Counted from the stretch's first letter, positions 24,713 to 34,427 are shown. The stretch is 64,000 nt of DNA from Marinomonas primoryensis (GCF_013372285.1 NZ_CP054301.1:310001-374000); one strand, 5' to 3'. Translations and numbers: made by a program. Notes: generated from the letters alone by a model not told the origin.

Positions 24713-27700
24713 ATGGATATAAGAAATTATCAAAGTGAGAAGCCTGCTGACTCTGATCAATTTAGTGGGCAAGGGCATATGAAGGTGGCTGAAGCGATAT
24801 CTAATATTTTAATTTTTGATAGCAGTCAATATATTATAGGTGTTGAAGGTGATTTAGGTGCAGGTAAAAGTTCGGTTATTAAGATTTTGGAGAAAAAAAT
24901 TATAGAATCAGGTTTTCATGTTGTTACATTTGATACTGACCAGTATCAGAAAACATTAAAAACTGCTTTAATAAAAATAATTGAGTCAAAAATAAGAGGT
25001 CTTTTAGATAAAAAAGATAAAGTTGGCCTTTCTAGACTGAAAAAAGCAGTAGAGACTGCACTTGGAAAGCGCCTTGAATATACGAAAGATACTAATAGTC
25101 ATATATCGTTCTCCACAATAATATTTGTTTTCTTTTTTGCTGTAGCTGTTTTGCAATTAAAACCATCTTTGAGTTTTCTTTTTGATCTTGTGAAAGAACT
25201 TCAAGATATCAACTTTTCAAGTGGTTTTTTATCTTTGATACTTCTTATTTCTCCCATTCTAGCTTTCTTTATAATGAAGTTTTTTGGGGTGGAAACCAGA
25301 TTGGGAGATTTGTTAAAAAGAAATACCCTTGACAAAATAAGTGAAGTTATTGATGTTAATCGAGAGGTTGGTGCTGTTGAGTTAAAAGAGGCATTTGAAA
25401 TATTCTCAGCTCTTATCCCCAAAGAAAATACACTTCTACTTGTTATTGATAATATTGATCGAGTCTCACCTAGTATTGCTAGAGAAATTTGGAGTGATAT
25501 TGAAATTTTAATATCTTTAAGCAATGAAAGGTTTCGAATACTCCTCCCATATTCAGAAGAACATTTGGCTAAAGCTTTAGAAAAAAGCTCTATAGACGAG
25601 ACTCAGTCTGGTAAGGAATTCATTAGTAAACGCCTTCCGGTTTCTTTTTCAGCACCACCAATTGTTACTACCGGATGGCGTGATCAGTTTGATACATACT
25701 GGTCTTATACGCTTCCTGATATTTCAGGAAAAGAAGGTGTCAAAGACTTGATTGAAATTTGGGCTGGAAAAATCACACCTAGATATCTGAAAAATATAGT
25801 AAATCGGATTGGTGCAAAAATTGATAGTTGCCCAGAGTCTAATGATGATCTGAGTGGGGCATCATGTGCTGCTTATTTAATGGCTGTCAAAGATGGTCAG
25901 GTAACCATTAACAGTTTCCTTGCTGAGCCCAAAAGCACAAATTCTGATGATAGTGAATTAGTCGATATTGAACGTAAAGTCATTAATACACATAGAATAC
26001 TGCGTAAGTACGATGGAGACAAAGATAATTGGTCGAAGCAAATTGCAGCCCTTCATTTTCAAACATCATTTGATATTGCTCAGAGCGAATTGATTATAGA
26101 TCCTATTAGAACCGCATTTAATAGTTTTGATATTGATAATTTAATAAAAATTAGTTCTTTATTTGGTTTTGAAGTGTTTTTTAAGAAGCAATTGGCTAGT
26201 ACAAATGTTGCTGATTTAGTGAGGATATCTGCACTTTTATCTGAAGATGATAGAGGTATTGAAATTATTCATGACTACCTTGTTGATATAAATCATGAGC
26301 TTAAAGACTCTTTATATGAAAATACGGATTTTGATGAAGACTTAGTTGATGACTATAAAAAGTTAAAAGAAAATGGAATTAATATAGACTTAAAGATTCC
26401 TAATTACTTACAAAATCAGGCTACTAATGATATCAATAAAATTTTCAGAAAATTGAAATTAATTAAAAGTAATGAGAATTCGAAAGAAGTTATTGATTCA
26501 ATTAATTCTCAGGTAAAATCATTAGAGAAAAAAGTCGAAGAGTGTTACGAATATTATTGCGTTACAGCTAATTTGCCTGATTTTATAAAAAATCCAAAGT
26601 CAGACTTTGTTGTAAATGCACTTTTTCCTATTATAGATGATATTAAAGAATGGAATGTTCGTGAAATAATAAATGAATTAAGTGCTAAGTCTCTTACTGT
26701 TTCTGCCTGTAAACGGCAGATGCTACTTAATGATAAAATTAATATTTTTCCTTTGATTTTGAAAAAAATACATGTTGGTCAGTTGCAAGATTTAGAAAGT
26801 GAAGATTTATTGAATTCTATTGATATTAAAGATAAGGTTTCTTTAATTAATCTATTACCTTTTGAAAGTAAATGGTATGAAGAGCAGAATAAAAACTATT
26901 CCCAAATGCTAGTTGATAGCATAGCAGAAATGTCGAAATCTGATGAATCAGATGAGAATACGGTTACTGCATTTATTGCTTTGTGTGCGGCAGCATTTGT
27001 TAATGAACTTATTCCTGCCGATAATATAACTTTAAGGCAGACAAATGGACAGCGTAATTCTCTGTCATCTGTTGATTGGCTTGCGTCGCAACTTGAGGCG
27101 CATCCAAAGTCACAAAGTTTCATAGTTGATTATTTAAGTACATGCAAGTTCGCTAAAATTTTAACGTGGAGTAAAGATAATAAAGTTGGGAAATACTTTG
27201 TTTCCAGTTTAGAGGAGCTGATTACCACGAGCAGAATCGACTCAATGAACATAGAACCTCTTTTGCTTGGTGACTATGCGTTCATAAGAGATAACGCAGA
27301 GAAACTTAATTCAAAAGAGATACTAGATTGGATGGGGCGGTGGCGTAAGTATACTAAAGCTCCCCAAACTTGGCTTAAATGGAGCGATGAATTAGTAAAC
27401 GACATTCTTGAATATAAACCTGAGTTCTTGTTAGGGCAGCTCATAGAATGTTTTGATAGTCCTGATATCACAAAAGAGCAGTGGCTACAACGAATGAAAG
27501 AACACCATCCAACCATTGAAAAATTTGCAAATTATTTTTCTAGTGGAAGTCAGCTTTTGAATTATCAGGACTCTCTTCATCAAGCACTTAAAGATATTCC
27601 GATTCAGCAACATACCTATGATGTTGAGCTTGTTAGTTTGTTTGTAAGGTTGATTAGTGGGTATAAAAAGCATGGAATCAGAGCAACATTGACAGCGAAT

Positions 27701-28057
27701 TTCTTTAAAAATAATACAGATTTAGAACAAAGAAATAGAGTGATAAAGTACTTTGGATCATTTATTGATATGCCGAAGATCGAAAGTGACGTTGTAGAAA
27801 TGGAAGTGATTAGCTTATTAGATAATGCTATGAATCAAAATTATCAAGAAGTCAAAAGTTGGTTGCTCAAACAAACTGGGTGGAACATATCAGAGTGGTC
27901 GGCAGATAACCTAGGTGGCTTATCTGGTGTTTTTGAGAGCTTTCCAGAATTACAAGAGGAAGAGCTGACAAAAGAAGTTTTGAAGAGACTTGAAGAACTG
28001 CGTTCAGCAGAGACACATCTAACTGATGAATATGTAAAGGATAGTGAAACCAAGTAG
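24713..28057 (+). CDS. Large membrane-associated KAP-family P-loop NTPase
   Basis: A 1114-residue protein. Walker A is GDLGAGKS at about 46-53, and Walker B is LLLVIDNIDR at about 241-250. Two transmembrane helices (about 132-148 and 171-190) are inserted between them, the layout of the KAP P-loop family (Kidins220/ARMS, PifA). The C-terminal 750 residues are alpha-helical, rich in Lys, Glu, Asn and Ile, and resemble a repeat scaffold I cannot name. PifA and other KAP NTPases act in phage exclusion. The gene is strikingly AT-rich with AAT/ATA/TTA codons compared with both neighbours, a sign of recent transfer. The ATG at 24713 follows AAGGA; an in-frame TTG at 24689 is rejected. Confidence 0.85.
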   Translation: MDIRNYQSEKPADSDQFSGQGHMKVAEAISNILIFDSSQYIIGVEGDLGAGKSSVIKILEKKIIESGFHVVTFDTDQYQKTLKTALIKIIESKIRGLLDKKDKVGLSRLKKAVETALGKRLEYTKDTNSHISFSTIIFVFFFAVAVLQLKPSLSFLFDLVKELQDINFSSGFLSLILLISPILAFFIMKFFGVETRLGDLLKRNTLDKISEVIDVNREVGAVELKEAFEIFSALIPKENTLLLVIDNIDRVSPSIAREIWSDIEILISLSNERFRILLPYSEEHLAKALEKSSIDETQSGKEFISKRLPVSFSAPPIVTTGWRDQFDTYWSYTLPDISGKEGVKDLIEIWAGKITPRYLKNIVNRIGAKIDSCPESNDDLSGASCAAYLMAVKDGQVTINSFLAEPKSTNSDDSELVDIERKVINTHRILRKYDGDKDNWSKQIAALHFQTSFDIAQSELIIDPIRTAFNSFDIDNLIKISSLFGFEVFFKKQLASTNVADLVRISALLSEDDRGIEIIHDYLVDINHELKDSLYENTDFDEDLVDDYKKLKENGINIDLKIPNYLQNQATNDINKIFRKLKLIKSNENSKEVIDSINSQVKSLEKKVEECYEYYCVTANLPDFIKNPKSDFVVNALFPIIDDIKEWNVREIINELSAKSLTVSACKRQMLLNDKINIFPLILKKIHVGQLQDLESEDLLNSIDIKDKVSLINLLPFESKWYEEQNKNYSQMLVDSIAEMSKSDESDENTVTAFIALCAAAFVNELIPADNITLRQTNGQRNSLSSVDWLASQLEAHPKSQSFIVDYLSTCKFAKILTWSKDNKVGKYFVSSLEELITTSRIDSMNIEPLLLGDYAFIRDNAEKLNSKEILDWMGRWRKYTKAPQTWLKWSDELVNDILEYKPEFLLGQLIECFDSPDITKEQWLQRMKEHHPTIEKFANYFSSGSQLLNYQDSLHQALKDIPIQQHTYDVELVSLFVRLISGYKKHGIRATLTANFFKNNTDLEQRNRVIKYFGSFIDMPKIESDVVEMEVISLLDNAMNQNYQEVKSWLLKQTGWNISEWSADNLGGLSGVFESFPELQEEELTKEVLKRLEELRSAETHLTDEYVKDSETK

Positions 28058-28060
28058 TGG

Positions 28061-28102
28061 AGCTCTGCAAGTTTAAACTTAGACGAGTAGAGCTTTAATT
28101 TT
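28061..28102 (+). terminator. Probable terminator after the KAP NTPase gene
   Basis: AGCTCT (28061-28066) pairs with AGAGCT (28089-28094) and is followed by TTAATTTT. The loop contains a second self-complementary segment, AAGTTTAAACTT. Confidence 0.5.
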
Positions 28103-28153
28103 AAATCCACACTGTTTGCGACACTTTTGAAGAAAAATTAGAATTCTTTTTTT

Positions 28154-28190
28154 GTTTCAGTTGACAGGGTGGTGAAACGATTGTTTCATA
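28154..28190 (+). promoter_or_regulatory. Promoter and RpiR-type operator of the ureide operon
   Basis: A TTGACA -35-like hexamer (28161-28166) is overlapped by two TGAAAC/GTTTCA dyads: GTTTCA (28155-28160) with TGAAAC (28173-28178), and TGAAAC-GATT-GTTTCA (28173-28188). Such dyads are typical RpiR/MurR sites. They lie directly before the amidase, which shows that the operon keeps its own regulated promoter downstream of the KAP gene. Confidence 0.6.
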
Positions 28191-28213
28191 TGTGCTAATC
28201 AAGCGGAGGACAT

Positions 28214-29470
28214 ATGAAACATTTCATGGTAGACAATCCCTTTCTGACACTCTCCAAAACGGTTTGGAGTGACACAACACCAGCCGATAATTCCTTACCG
28301 TTAACCGGTTTACGTTTGGCGGTGAAAGACTTGTTTCATATGGCAGGGCTGCCAACTTCTGCAGGCAATCCAACTTGGCTTGCTACTCATCCGATTCCGA
28401 CGAAAACGGCTTCTAGCGTCGCTGCTTTGCTTGATGCTGGGGCAATTTTTTGCGGTAAAACCATCACTGATGAGTTGGCTTACAGTCTCAACGGTCAAAA
28501 TATTCACTACGGAACACCCTCAAATCCGGTGACACCAGATCGTCTCCCAGGCGGGTCGTCATCGGGTTCGGCGGTGGCTGTTTCGTCTGACCTTGCCGAC
28601 ATTGGCTTGGGCACAGACACCGGTGGCTCGATTCGTGTGCCAGCCAGCTACAATGGCTTGTTTGGATTGCGTCCGACCCATGGCGTGATTCCATCCGACA
28701 ACATGGTGGCGCTTGCCCCGTCTTTCGATACGGTTGGCTGGCTCACCAAAGATTTAGCCACGCTGGAAAAAACCGCTGCCATTCTTTTGAAAAAAAGTGC
28801 ATTGAAAAAAAGTGCATTGAAAAAAAGTGCATTGAAAATAAAGACCCCGAAAAGAATCAATAACGTCGTGATTGCCAACAATTTGATCGATCAAGTCGCC
28901 CACGAAAAAGCGCTAAAAGCGCAGCTGCAAACATGGCGCGAGCAAGGCTGTTTTCCGAAAGAATCCTCTTTGGAGATCGATACGCAAACATGGAAAACCA
29001 GCGAGACGTTTCGCACCTTGCAAGGCGCAGAAATCTGGCATGAACATGGCAAGTGGATCGAGAGCCTTAAGAGCCTTGATGATGTTGAGGCCTCGTCAGT
29101 CTTTGCACCAGACATTCAATTGCGCTTTGAGTGGTGTAAAACCATTTCAGATGCAGACGTTGCTGCGGCGAAACAACAACGACAACGGTTTACGGATTGG
29201 CTCGAAAGCGAAATCGAAGGGTCGGTTCTTATCATTCCGACCACGCCCGGTTTAGCGCCTTTATTTGATGCCTCCGATGACGAGCTAGCTGCGTATCGCA
29301 ATCAGTTGATGGACATGACGGCCATTGCAGGGTTGGCCGGTCTTCCTCAGTTACATTTACCGGTTTGTACCTTAGATGGCGCGTCATGTGGCTTATCTTT
29401 GTTGGGATCAAAAGGCACGGATATGGCGTTGATTGAATTCGCAAAAACCTTAATGGAGTCGGCGTCATGA
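28214..29470 (+). CDS. Amidase signature family hydrolase (AtzE/HpxY-like)
   Basis: A 418-residue amidase signature enzyme. The Ser-cisSer-Lys triad is intact: AVKDLF (Lys38), GGSSSGSAVA (Ser115-117) and TGGSIRVPAS (Ser139). In Klebsiella-type hpx clusters an AtzE/HpxY amidase works beside HpxW on oxalurate/oxamate, and this gene overlaps hpxW by 4 bases. The small HpxX partner subunit (DUF4089) is not seen. A Lys/Ser/Ala insertion (about residues 193-206) comes from three perfect 15-bp tandem repeats. GGAGG precedes the ATG. Confidence 0.85.
   Translation: MKHFMVDNPFLTLSKTVWSDTTPADNSLPLTGLRLAVKDLFHMAGLPTSAGNPTWLATHPIPTKTASSVAALLDAGAIFCGKTITDELAYSLNGQNIHYGTPSNPVTPDRLPGGSSSGSAVAVSSDLADIGLGTDTGGSIRVPASYNGLFGLRPTHGVIPSDNMVALAPSFDTVGWLTKDLATLEKTAAILLKKSALKKSALKKSALKIKTPKRINNVVIANNLIDQVAHEKALKAQLQTWREQGCFPKESSLEIDTQTWKTSETFRTLQGAEIWHEHGKWIESLKSLDDVEASSVFAPDIQLRFEWCKTISDADVAAAKQQRQRFTDWLESEIEGSVLIIPTTPGLAPLFDASDDELAAYRNQLMDMTAIAGLAGLPQLHLPVCTLDGASCGLSLLGSKGTDMALIEFAKTLMESAS
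28787..28831 (+). repeat. Three perfect 15-bp tandem repeats inside the amidase gene
   Basis: TTGAAAAAAAGTGCA is repeated exactly three times (28787, 28802, 28817), with a fourth degenerate copy after it. It keeps frame and adds the pentapeptide LKKSA each time. Identical copies imply recent expansion. Confidence 0.9.
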
Positions 29471-31062
29471 AAAAGAACGAGATAGCTTTTACGGCACCGC
29501 ATTTTAAAGCCACAGAAACAGGACGGAAAATTCTAGAACAAGGCGGCACCGCGATAGAAGCCATGGTTGCGGCGGCGGCCACGATTGCGGTGGTGTATCC
29601 GCACATGAATGGCCTGGGTGGCGACGGTTTTTGGTTGGTCAGCGAACCGGGCAAAACACCCGTCGGTATTGATGCTTCTGGCAAGGCTGCAGAACTGGCG
29701 ACACTGGGTTTTTATTGCGGCCATGACAGCATTCCGACACGAGGAGGCAAAGCCGCCTTGACCATGGCCGGCGCCGTCGCAGGCTGGCAAGAAGCGTTAG
29801 CTGTGAGCCAAGAATGGCAAGCCGCCTCCAACGCACAAAACTTGCCTTTATCGACCTTGCTTGATGACGCGATTCAATTAGCGAAAAACGGCAGCGCGGT
29901 GACAAAAACCTACGTCGACGCCAGTAAGAAAACCTTTGCTGATTTGGTTCATGTTCAAGGTTTTAACGAGGCGTTTTTGACGGCGGGAGGCCTTTATAAA
30001 GAAGGTGATAATCTGACCTTGCCCGTGTTGGCGAAAACGCTTGAACAGCTTGCTGAAAAAGGCTTAGACGATTTTTATCATGGTGACATCGCCGCACGTT
30101 TGTCGAAAGATTTGGCGACAGCAGAGTCGCCGATTCGCTTGGCAGATTTTAATTCCTATCAAGCAAAGCGCGTTGCGCCTTTACAGGTTAAAACCAGTGT
30201 TGGTTCTCTTTATAACTTGCCAGCACCGACACAAGGGATCGCGTCTTTATTGATTTTGGCCTTATATGACAAGCTCTATAAGCAAGGCAAAACCGCCACA
30301 GATATGGCGCATTTATTGATTGAATGCACCAAACAAGCCTTTATCGCCCGTAACCAATTCGTTACTGATGAATCACGTTTAGCAATGGATTTGTCGTCTT
30401 TGCTGGAAGACGAACGGTTGGAGAAAATGTGTCACGACATCGCCTTAGAACGAGCGCAACCTTGGCCGCATCAAGCCAAACATGGCGACACGATTTGGAT
30501 GGGCGCGTGTGACAGTGAAGGTCGAATGGTCAGCTACATTCAAAGCTTGTATTGGGAATTCGGCAGCGGTGTGGTGAGTCCTTCCACTGGTATTGTGTGG
30601 AATAATCGCGGTTCGTCGTTTTCGTTAGATAAAGACTCATTACAAGCGCTTTCGCCGAACTTGAAGCCATTTCATACACTGAATCCTGCTTTTTCCGAAT
30701 TAAACGATGGTCGTCGCATGAGTTACGGCACCATGGGCGGTGAAGGTCAACCGCAGACTCAAGCGGCGCTGTTTAGTCGTTATGTTTATCATGGTATGCC
30801 GTTGGATCAGGCAATCAGCGAAGGTCGTTGGTTGCTGGGACGTACATGGGGTGATGTGAGTCATAATTTGAAAGTCGAGGGAGACTTTGCCGAGATCGCC
30901 GCTGATGAGCTGGTGAAACGCGGACATGATTTGGTGATCGTCGATTCGTGCAATGAATTAATGGGTCACGCTGGCGCGGTGGTGCTTCATCAAGACGGCC
31001 ATGCCGACGCGGCGACGGATCCACGAAGCGATGGCTCAGCCATCGTTAGTGTTTTTATTTAG
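29467..31062 (+). CDS. hpxW: Gamma-glutamyltransferase-family Ntn hydrolase, probable oxamate amidohydrolase HpxW
   Basis: A 531-residue Ntn hydrolase without a signal peptide, so cytoplasmic, unlike true gamma-glutamyltransferases. The self-processing Thr is at about residue 342 in HGDTIWMGACD, and the oxyanion/Gly-Gly loop is MGGEGQPQTQA. HpxW hydrolyses oxamate to oxalate and ammonium, the last step of the oxalurate branch of ureide degradation. The surrounding amidase, PucG, HpxK and PuuE fit that role. Its ATG overlaps the amidase stop (ATGA). Confidence 0.85.
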   Translation: MKKNEIAFTAPHFKATETGRKILEQGGTAIEAMVAAAATIAVVYPHMNGLGGDGFWLVSEPGKTPVGIDASGKAAELATLGFYCGHDSIPTRGGKAALTMAGAVAGWQEALAVSQEWQAASNAQNLPLSTLLDDAIQLAKNGSAVTKTYVDASKKTFADLVHVQGFNEAFLTAGGLYKEGDNLTLPVLAKTLEQLAEKGLDDFYHGDIAARLSKDLATAESPIRLADFNSYQAKRVAPLQVKTSVGSLYNLPAPTQGIASLLILALYDKLYKQGKTATDMAHLLIECTKQAFIARNQFVTDESRLAMDLSSLLEDERLEKMCHDIALERAQPWPHQAKHGDTIWMGACDSEGRMVSYIQSLYWEFGSGVVSPSTGIVWNNRGSSFSLDKDSLQALSPNLKPFHTLNPAFSELNDGRRMSYGTMGGEGQPQTQAALFSRYVYHGMPLDQAISEGRWLLGRTWGDVSHNLKVEGDFAEIAADELVKRGHDLVIVDSCNELMGHAGAVVLHQDGHADAATDPRSDGSAIVSVFI

Positions 31063-31137
31063 TAACACTTTTTTAAGACGTATTTTATTAGTAATACTTT
31101 TAGTTAGTAATTATCCAACTTAGGAGCGAACAGAAAA

Positions 31138-31956
31138 ATGTCATTCATAATGGAAAACTATTCCATGATTCTCGCCATGATGGCCACTGGTGTGGTGGGC
31201 GGGATTTTAGCCGGTTTGCTGGGTGTTGGTGGTGGAATTGTCATCGTGCCGGTACTGTTTTTCTTGTATCAAGGATTGGGTGTCAGTGCGGATACGGCTA
31301 TGTTGGTGGCAACCGCGACGTCGTTGGCGACCATTATCCCGACGTCCATTAGTTCGATTCGAGCTCATAAGGCCAAAGGCAATGTGGATTTCGACTTGCT
31401 GAAACGCTGGGGATTTTATATTTTTTTAGGCGTGATGGTTGGCAGTTTTGTCGTGACTCGTGTGGATGGTGAGTGGTTATCTTTGATGTTCGGCATCATT
31501 GCGACCTTATCTGCCTTGAATATGTTGCTGGGTAAAAAAGACAGCATGTTTAAATCCTTACCGGGTAGTACTGGCCAAGGTGTGATTGCTACCTGTGTTG
31601 GTTTCTTTAGTTCAATGGTGGGTATCGGCGGCGGCACCTTGACGGTCCCTATTCTGACTTTCTGTAATTACCCAGCGCATCGTGCGGTAGGCACAGCGGC
31701 TGCGGTTGGTTTGATCATTTCATTGCCTGCGGCATTAACCATGCTGGTTTTTGGCCAAAGCCCAGTTGATGCGCCATACGGCACAATAGGTTTGGTTAAT
31801 CTGATTGGCGTGGCGTGCATCATTCCATTGACGGTTTTATTTGCGCCTGTTGGTGCAGGATTGGCGCATCGTTTGGACGCTTCTAAGTTGAAGAAAGTCT
31901 TCGCTGTGGTGTTGATTTTCACTGGCATCAAGATGCTTTATCAGGTTCTAGCTTAG
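31138..31956 (+). CDS. TauE/SafE (TSUP) family membrane permease
   Basis: A 272-residue membrane protein with about eight helices and the duplicated TSUP signature (GILAGLLGVGGGIVIVPVL near the start and SSMVGIGGGTLTVPIL in the second half). The family exports sulfite, sulfoacetate and other small organic anions. Between hpxW and pucG it could export oxalate or oxamate, the dead-end product of the pathway; that is inference from position. AGGAGCG precedes the ATG. Confidence 0.9.
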   Translation: MSFIMENYSMILAMMATGVVGGILAGLLGVGGGIVIVPVLFFLYQGLGVSADTAMLVATATSLATIIPTSISSIRAHKAKGNVDFDLLKRWGFYIFLGVMVGSFVVTRVDGEWLSLMFGIIATLSALNMLLGKKDSMFKSLPGSTGQGVIATCVGFFSSMVGIGGGTLTVPILTFCNYPAHRAVGTAAAVGLIISLPAALTMLVFGQSPVDAPYGTIGLVNLIGVACIIPLTVLFAPVGAGLAHRLDASKLKKVFAVVLIFTGIKMLYQVLA

Positions 31957-31965
31957 GAAATTATT

Positions 31966-33186
31966 ATGCAGCCACTTTCATTGCCACCAAGATTACTCAT
32001 GGGCCCCGGCCCGATTAACTGCTACCCACGCGTGTTGTCGGCCATGTCGACTCAGCTGGTGGGGCAATATGATCCAACCATGACCAGCTACATGAACGAA
32101 GTGATGGCGTTGTATCGTCGCGTTTTTAATACCAAAAACCAGCAAACCTTTTTGATCGATGGCACGTCGCGCGCAGGAATTGAAGCGGCTTTGGTGTCTT
32201 GTTTAGAGCCTGGCGATAAAGTGCTGATTCCTATCTTTGGTCGCTTCGGTCATTTACTCGCTGAGATTGCCGAACGCGCCGATGCAGAGGTTCACACTAT
32301 CGAAGTGCCTTGGGGTGAAGTCTTTGATCCACAGCAAATTGAAGACGCGATCAAAAAAGTACAGCCAAAATTATTGGCGATTGTACAGGGCGATACCTCG
32401 ACGACTATGTTTCAGCCTTTGGAAGCGTTAGGTGATATTTGCCGCGCTCACGATGTGTTGTTTTACACCGATGCGACGGCGTCTATTGGCGGTAACCCGT
32501 TGGAAGTTGATGCGTGGAAAATCGACGCTGTGTCGGTTGGTTTGCAAAAGTGTCTCGGCGGCCCATCAGGCAGCGCACCGATGACGCTAAGCGATCGCTT
32601 TGTGTCTTGTGTACGCAAACGCGCTCATGTGGAAGCGGGGATTCGTGATGCGCATCATCAAGGTTCATCTGGTATGCGCATTCGCTCGAACTATTTTGAT
32701 TTGCCCATGATTATGGATTATTGGGGCGACGAGCGTTTGAACCATCACACGGAAGCCGCGACCATGTTGTTTGGTTCCCGTGAGTGTGCGATTGCGTTAC
32801 TTAACGAAGGCCAAGGCGCCGTGATGAAACGTCATCAGGTAGCTGGTGATGCCATGCTACAAGGCGTTCTTGCTATGGGCTTGACGCCATTTGGTAACTT
32901 AAAACATAAGATGAGCAACGTCGTTGGCATTCATATTCCTGCCAACGTAGACGGCGAAAAAATTCGCCATGATTTATTGAACATTTTTAACATCGAAATA
33001 GGCACTAGCTTTGGTCCATTAAAAGGCAAGGTTTGGCGCATCGGCACCATGGGTTACAACGCTCGCCAAGACGCCGTATTGCACACCTTACAATCGCTGG
33101 AAACCGTGCTTAGACGTGCTGGATTTGCGTTACCAGCGGGTGCGGCAGTCGATGCGGCGATGGCCGTTTACAGTGGAGAATCATAA
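31966..33186 (+). CDS. pucG: (S)-ureidoglycine-glyoxylate aminotransferase
   Basis: A 406-residue fold-type I PLP aminotransferase of the PucG/alanine-glyoxylate group. The glycine-rich start LLMGPGPINCYPRVL, the PLP-phosphate DGTSRAGIEAAL, the aspartate FYTDATASIGG and the Schiff-base Lys in VGLQKCLGGPSG are present. PucG transfers the amino group of ureidoglycine to glyoxylate, giving oxalurate and glycine, which would feed the amidase and HpxW. Its stop overlaps the start of hpxK (TAATG). The Klebsiella counterpart is HpxJ. Confidence 0.9.
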   Translation: MQPLSLPPRLLMGPGPINCYPRVLSAMSTQLVGQYDPTMTSYMNEVMALYRRVFNTKNQQTFLIDGTSRAGIEAALVSCLEPGDKVLIPIFGRFGHLLAEIAERADAEVHTIEVPWGEVFDPQQIEDAIKKVQPKLLAIVQGDTSTTMFQPLEALGDICRAHDVLFYTDATASIGGNPLEVDAWKIDAVSVGLQKCLGGPSGSAPMTLSDRFVSCVRKRAHVEAGIRDAHHQGSSGMRIRSNYFDLPMIMDYWGDERLNHHTEAATMLFGSRECAIALLNEGQGAVMKRHQVAGDAMLQGVLAMGLTPFGNLKHKMSNVVGIHIPANVDGEKIRHDLLNIFNIEIGTSFGPLKGKVWRIGTMGYNARQDAVLHTLQSLETVLRRAGFALPAGAAVDAAMAVYSGES

Positions 33187-34412
33187 TGACTGATTGCGAT
33201 AAACTCGCTCAGTTGGTCATGGATCGCTGTGACGAACTTGGAAAAATCAGTCAAAGCGATGATTGCTTAGATCGTCGTTATCTCACCAAAGAACACAAAC
33301 AAGCCAATGAGTTAGTTAGCGGTTGGATGCAAGACGCAGGCATGCAAACGTGGCAAGACGAAGCGGGCAATCTTTGGGGGCGCTGGCAAGCGGCAGATCC
33401 AGACGCGCCGCGCTTTATCATGGGCAGTCATTTGGATACGGTGCCAAACGGCGGTCAATACGACGGCATGTTGGGGGTTATCACGCCCGTAACCTTGATT
33501 GCCGCAATGAAAGCGGCCGGTATTCGTCTCCCGTTTCATCTCGATGTAGTCGGTTTTGGTGACGAAGAGGGCACGCGTTTTAGCTCCACATTGCTTGGCA
33601 GTCGCGCTCTGACAGGCCAATGGCCAGCAAACTGGGCGGATGTAAAAGACAGCGATGGCATTAGTTTGGCGCAAGCGCTAAAAGGCTTTGGTTCGGACTT
33701 TGCGAGTATTCCGAATGCCGCTATTTCAACAGACAATTTGCTCGGTTACCTTGAGCTGCATATTGAACAAGGGCCAGTTTTAGAAGACTTAGATTTGCCA
33801 GTTGGTGTCGTTAGCGCCATTGCGGGTGCAAAACGCTTTGAATTTAATGTCATCGGCATGGCCGGACACGCTGGCACAGTGCCAATGAATCTCCGTCAAG
33901 ATGCCCTTTGCGCCAGCAGCGAGATGATTCTGGCGATAGAAAAAGTCGCACAAAATCATGGCATTGTCGCCACGGTTGGGCGCATTCAAAATCGCCCGAA
34001 TGGCGTGAATGTAATTTCTGGTAATACGGGATTTTCCCTCGATATTCGCAGCGAATTTGACGAAAAACGCGACGTCGCGCTCGACGAAATATTGCTTGAA
34101 TTAGATGCTATTGCCGCACGGCGTAATGTGCGCATAGAGCGCAAAGCCACCCACGCTGCCAACGCCGTGCATTGTGACGCCAAGCTACAAAGCGTGCTAC
34201 GCAAGGCCATCGAAACACAAAATATTCCGGTGCATACCTTATTTTCTGGTGCGGGACATGACGCCATGGCGATGGCGGATATTTGCCCTGTGGCCATGTT
34301 ATTTATACGTTGTGACAAAGGCATTAGTCATCACCCAGCGGAAGCGATTGATACGCCTGATGTGGCGGTTAGTCTCGCTGTGTTGAGTCACACATTACAG
34401 AATTTGAGCTAA
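33186..34412 (+). CDS. hpxK: Allantoate amidohydrolase (M20/Zn hydrolase family)
   Basis: A 408-residue dinuclear metal amidohydrolase. Metal ligands are seen in GSHLDTVPNGGQYDG, FGDEEGTRFSS, LHIEQGP and the C-terminal GISHHPAE; the dimerisation lid includes GMAGHAGTVPMNLRQD. In this setting it converts allantoate to ureidoglycine, CO2 and ammonia between PuuE and PucG. It is related to the carbamoylase at 54871-56112 but clearly a different paralogue. It starts in the stop codon of pucG. Confidence 0.9.
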   Translation: MTDCDKLAQLVMDRCDELGKISQSDDCLDRRYLTKEHKQANELVSGWMQDAGMQTWQDEAGNLWGRWQAADPDAPRFIMGSHLDTVPNGGQYDGMLGVITPVTLIAAMKAAGIRLPFHLDVVGFGDEEGTRFSSTLLGSRALTGQWPANWADVKDSDGISLAQALKGFGSDFASIPNAAISTDNLLGYLELHIEQGPVLEDLDLPVGVVSAIAGAKRFEFNVIGMAGHAGTVPMNLRQDALCASSEMILAIEKVAQNHGIVATVGRIQNRPNGVNVISGNTGFSLDIRSEFDEKRDVALDEILLELDAIAARRNVRIERKATHAANAVHCDAKLQSVLRKAIETQNIPVHTLFSGAGHDAMAMADICPVAMLFIRCDKGISHHPAEAIDTPDVAVSLAVLSHTLQNLS

Positions 34413-34427
34413 CATTTTTTTGTGGTT

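Noticed and set aside
24624..28213. Transposon or genomic-island boundaries around the KAP NTPase gene
   Set aside because: The composition change is strong, but I found no transposase, integrase, tRNA or clear terminal direct or inverted repeats. Insertion by an element is not shown.
29467..31062. Periplasmic gamma-glutamyltranspeptidase (glutathione degradation)
   Set aside because: There is no signal peptide, and the gene sits in a ureide operon next to an AtzE-like amidase, which fits HpxW better.
33312..33674. 120-codon minus-strand open frame within hpxK
   Set aside because: It is a shadow of the high-GC third positions of hpxK, whose metal-binding motifs are intact on the plus strand.
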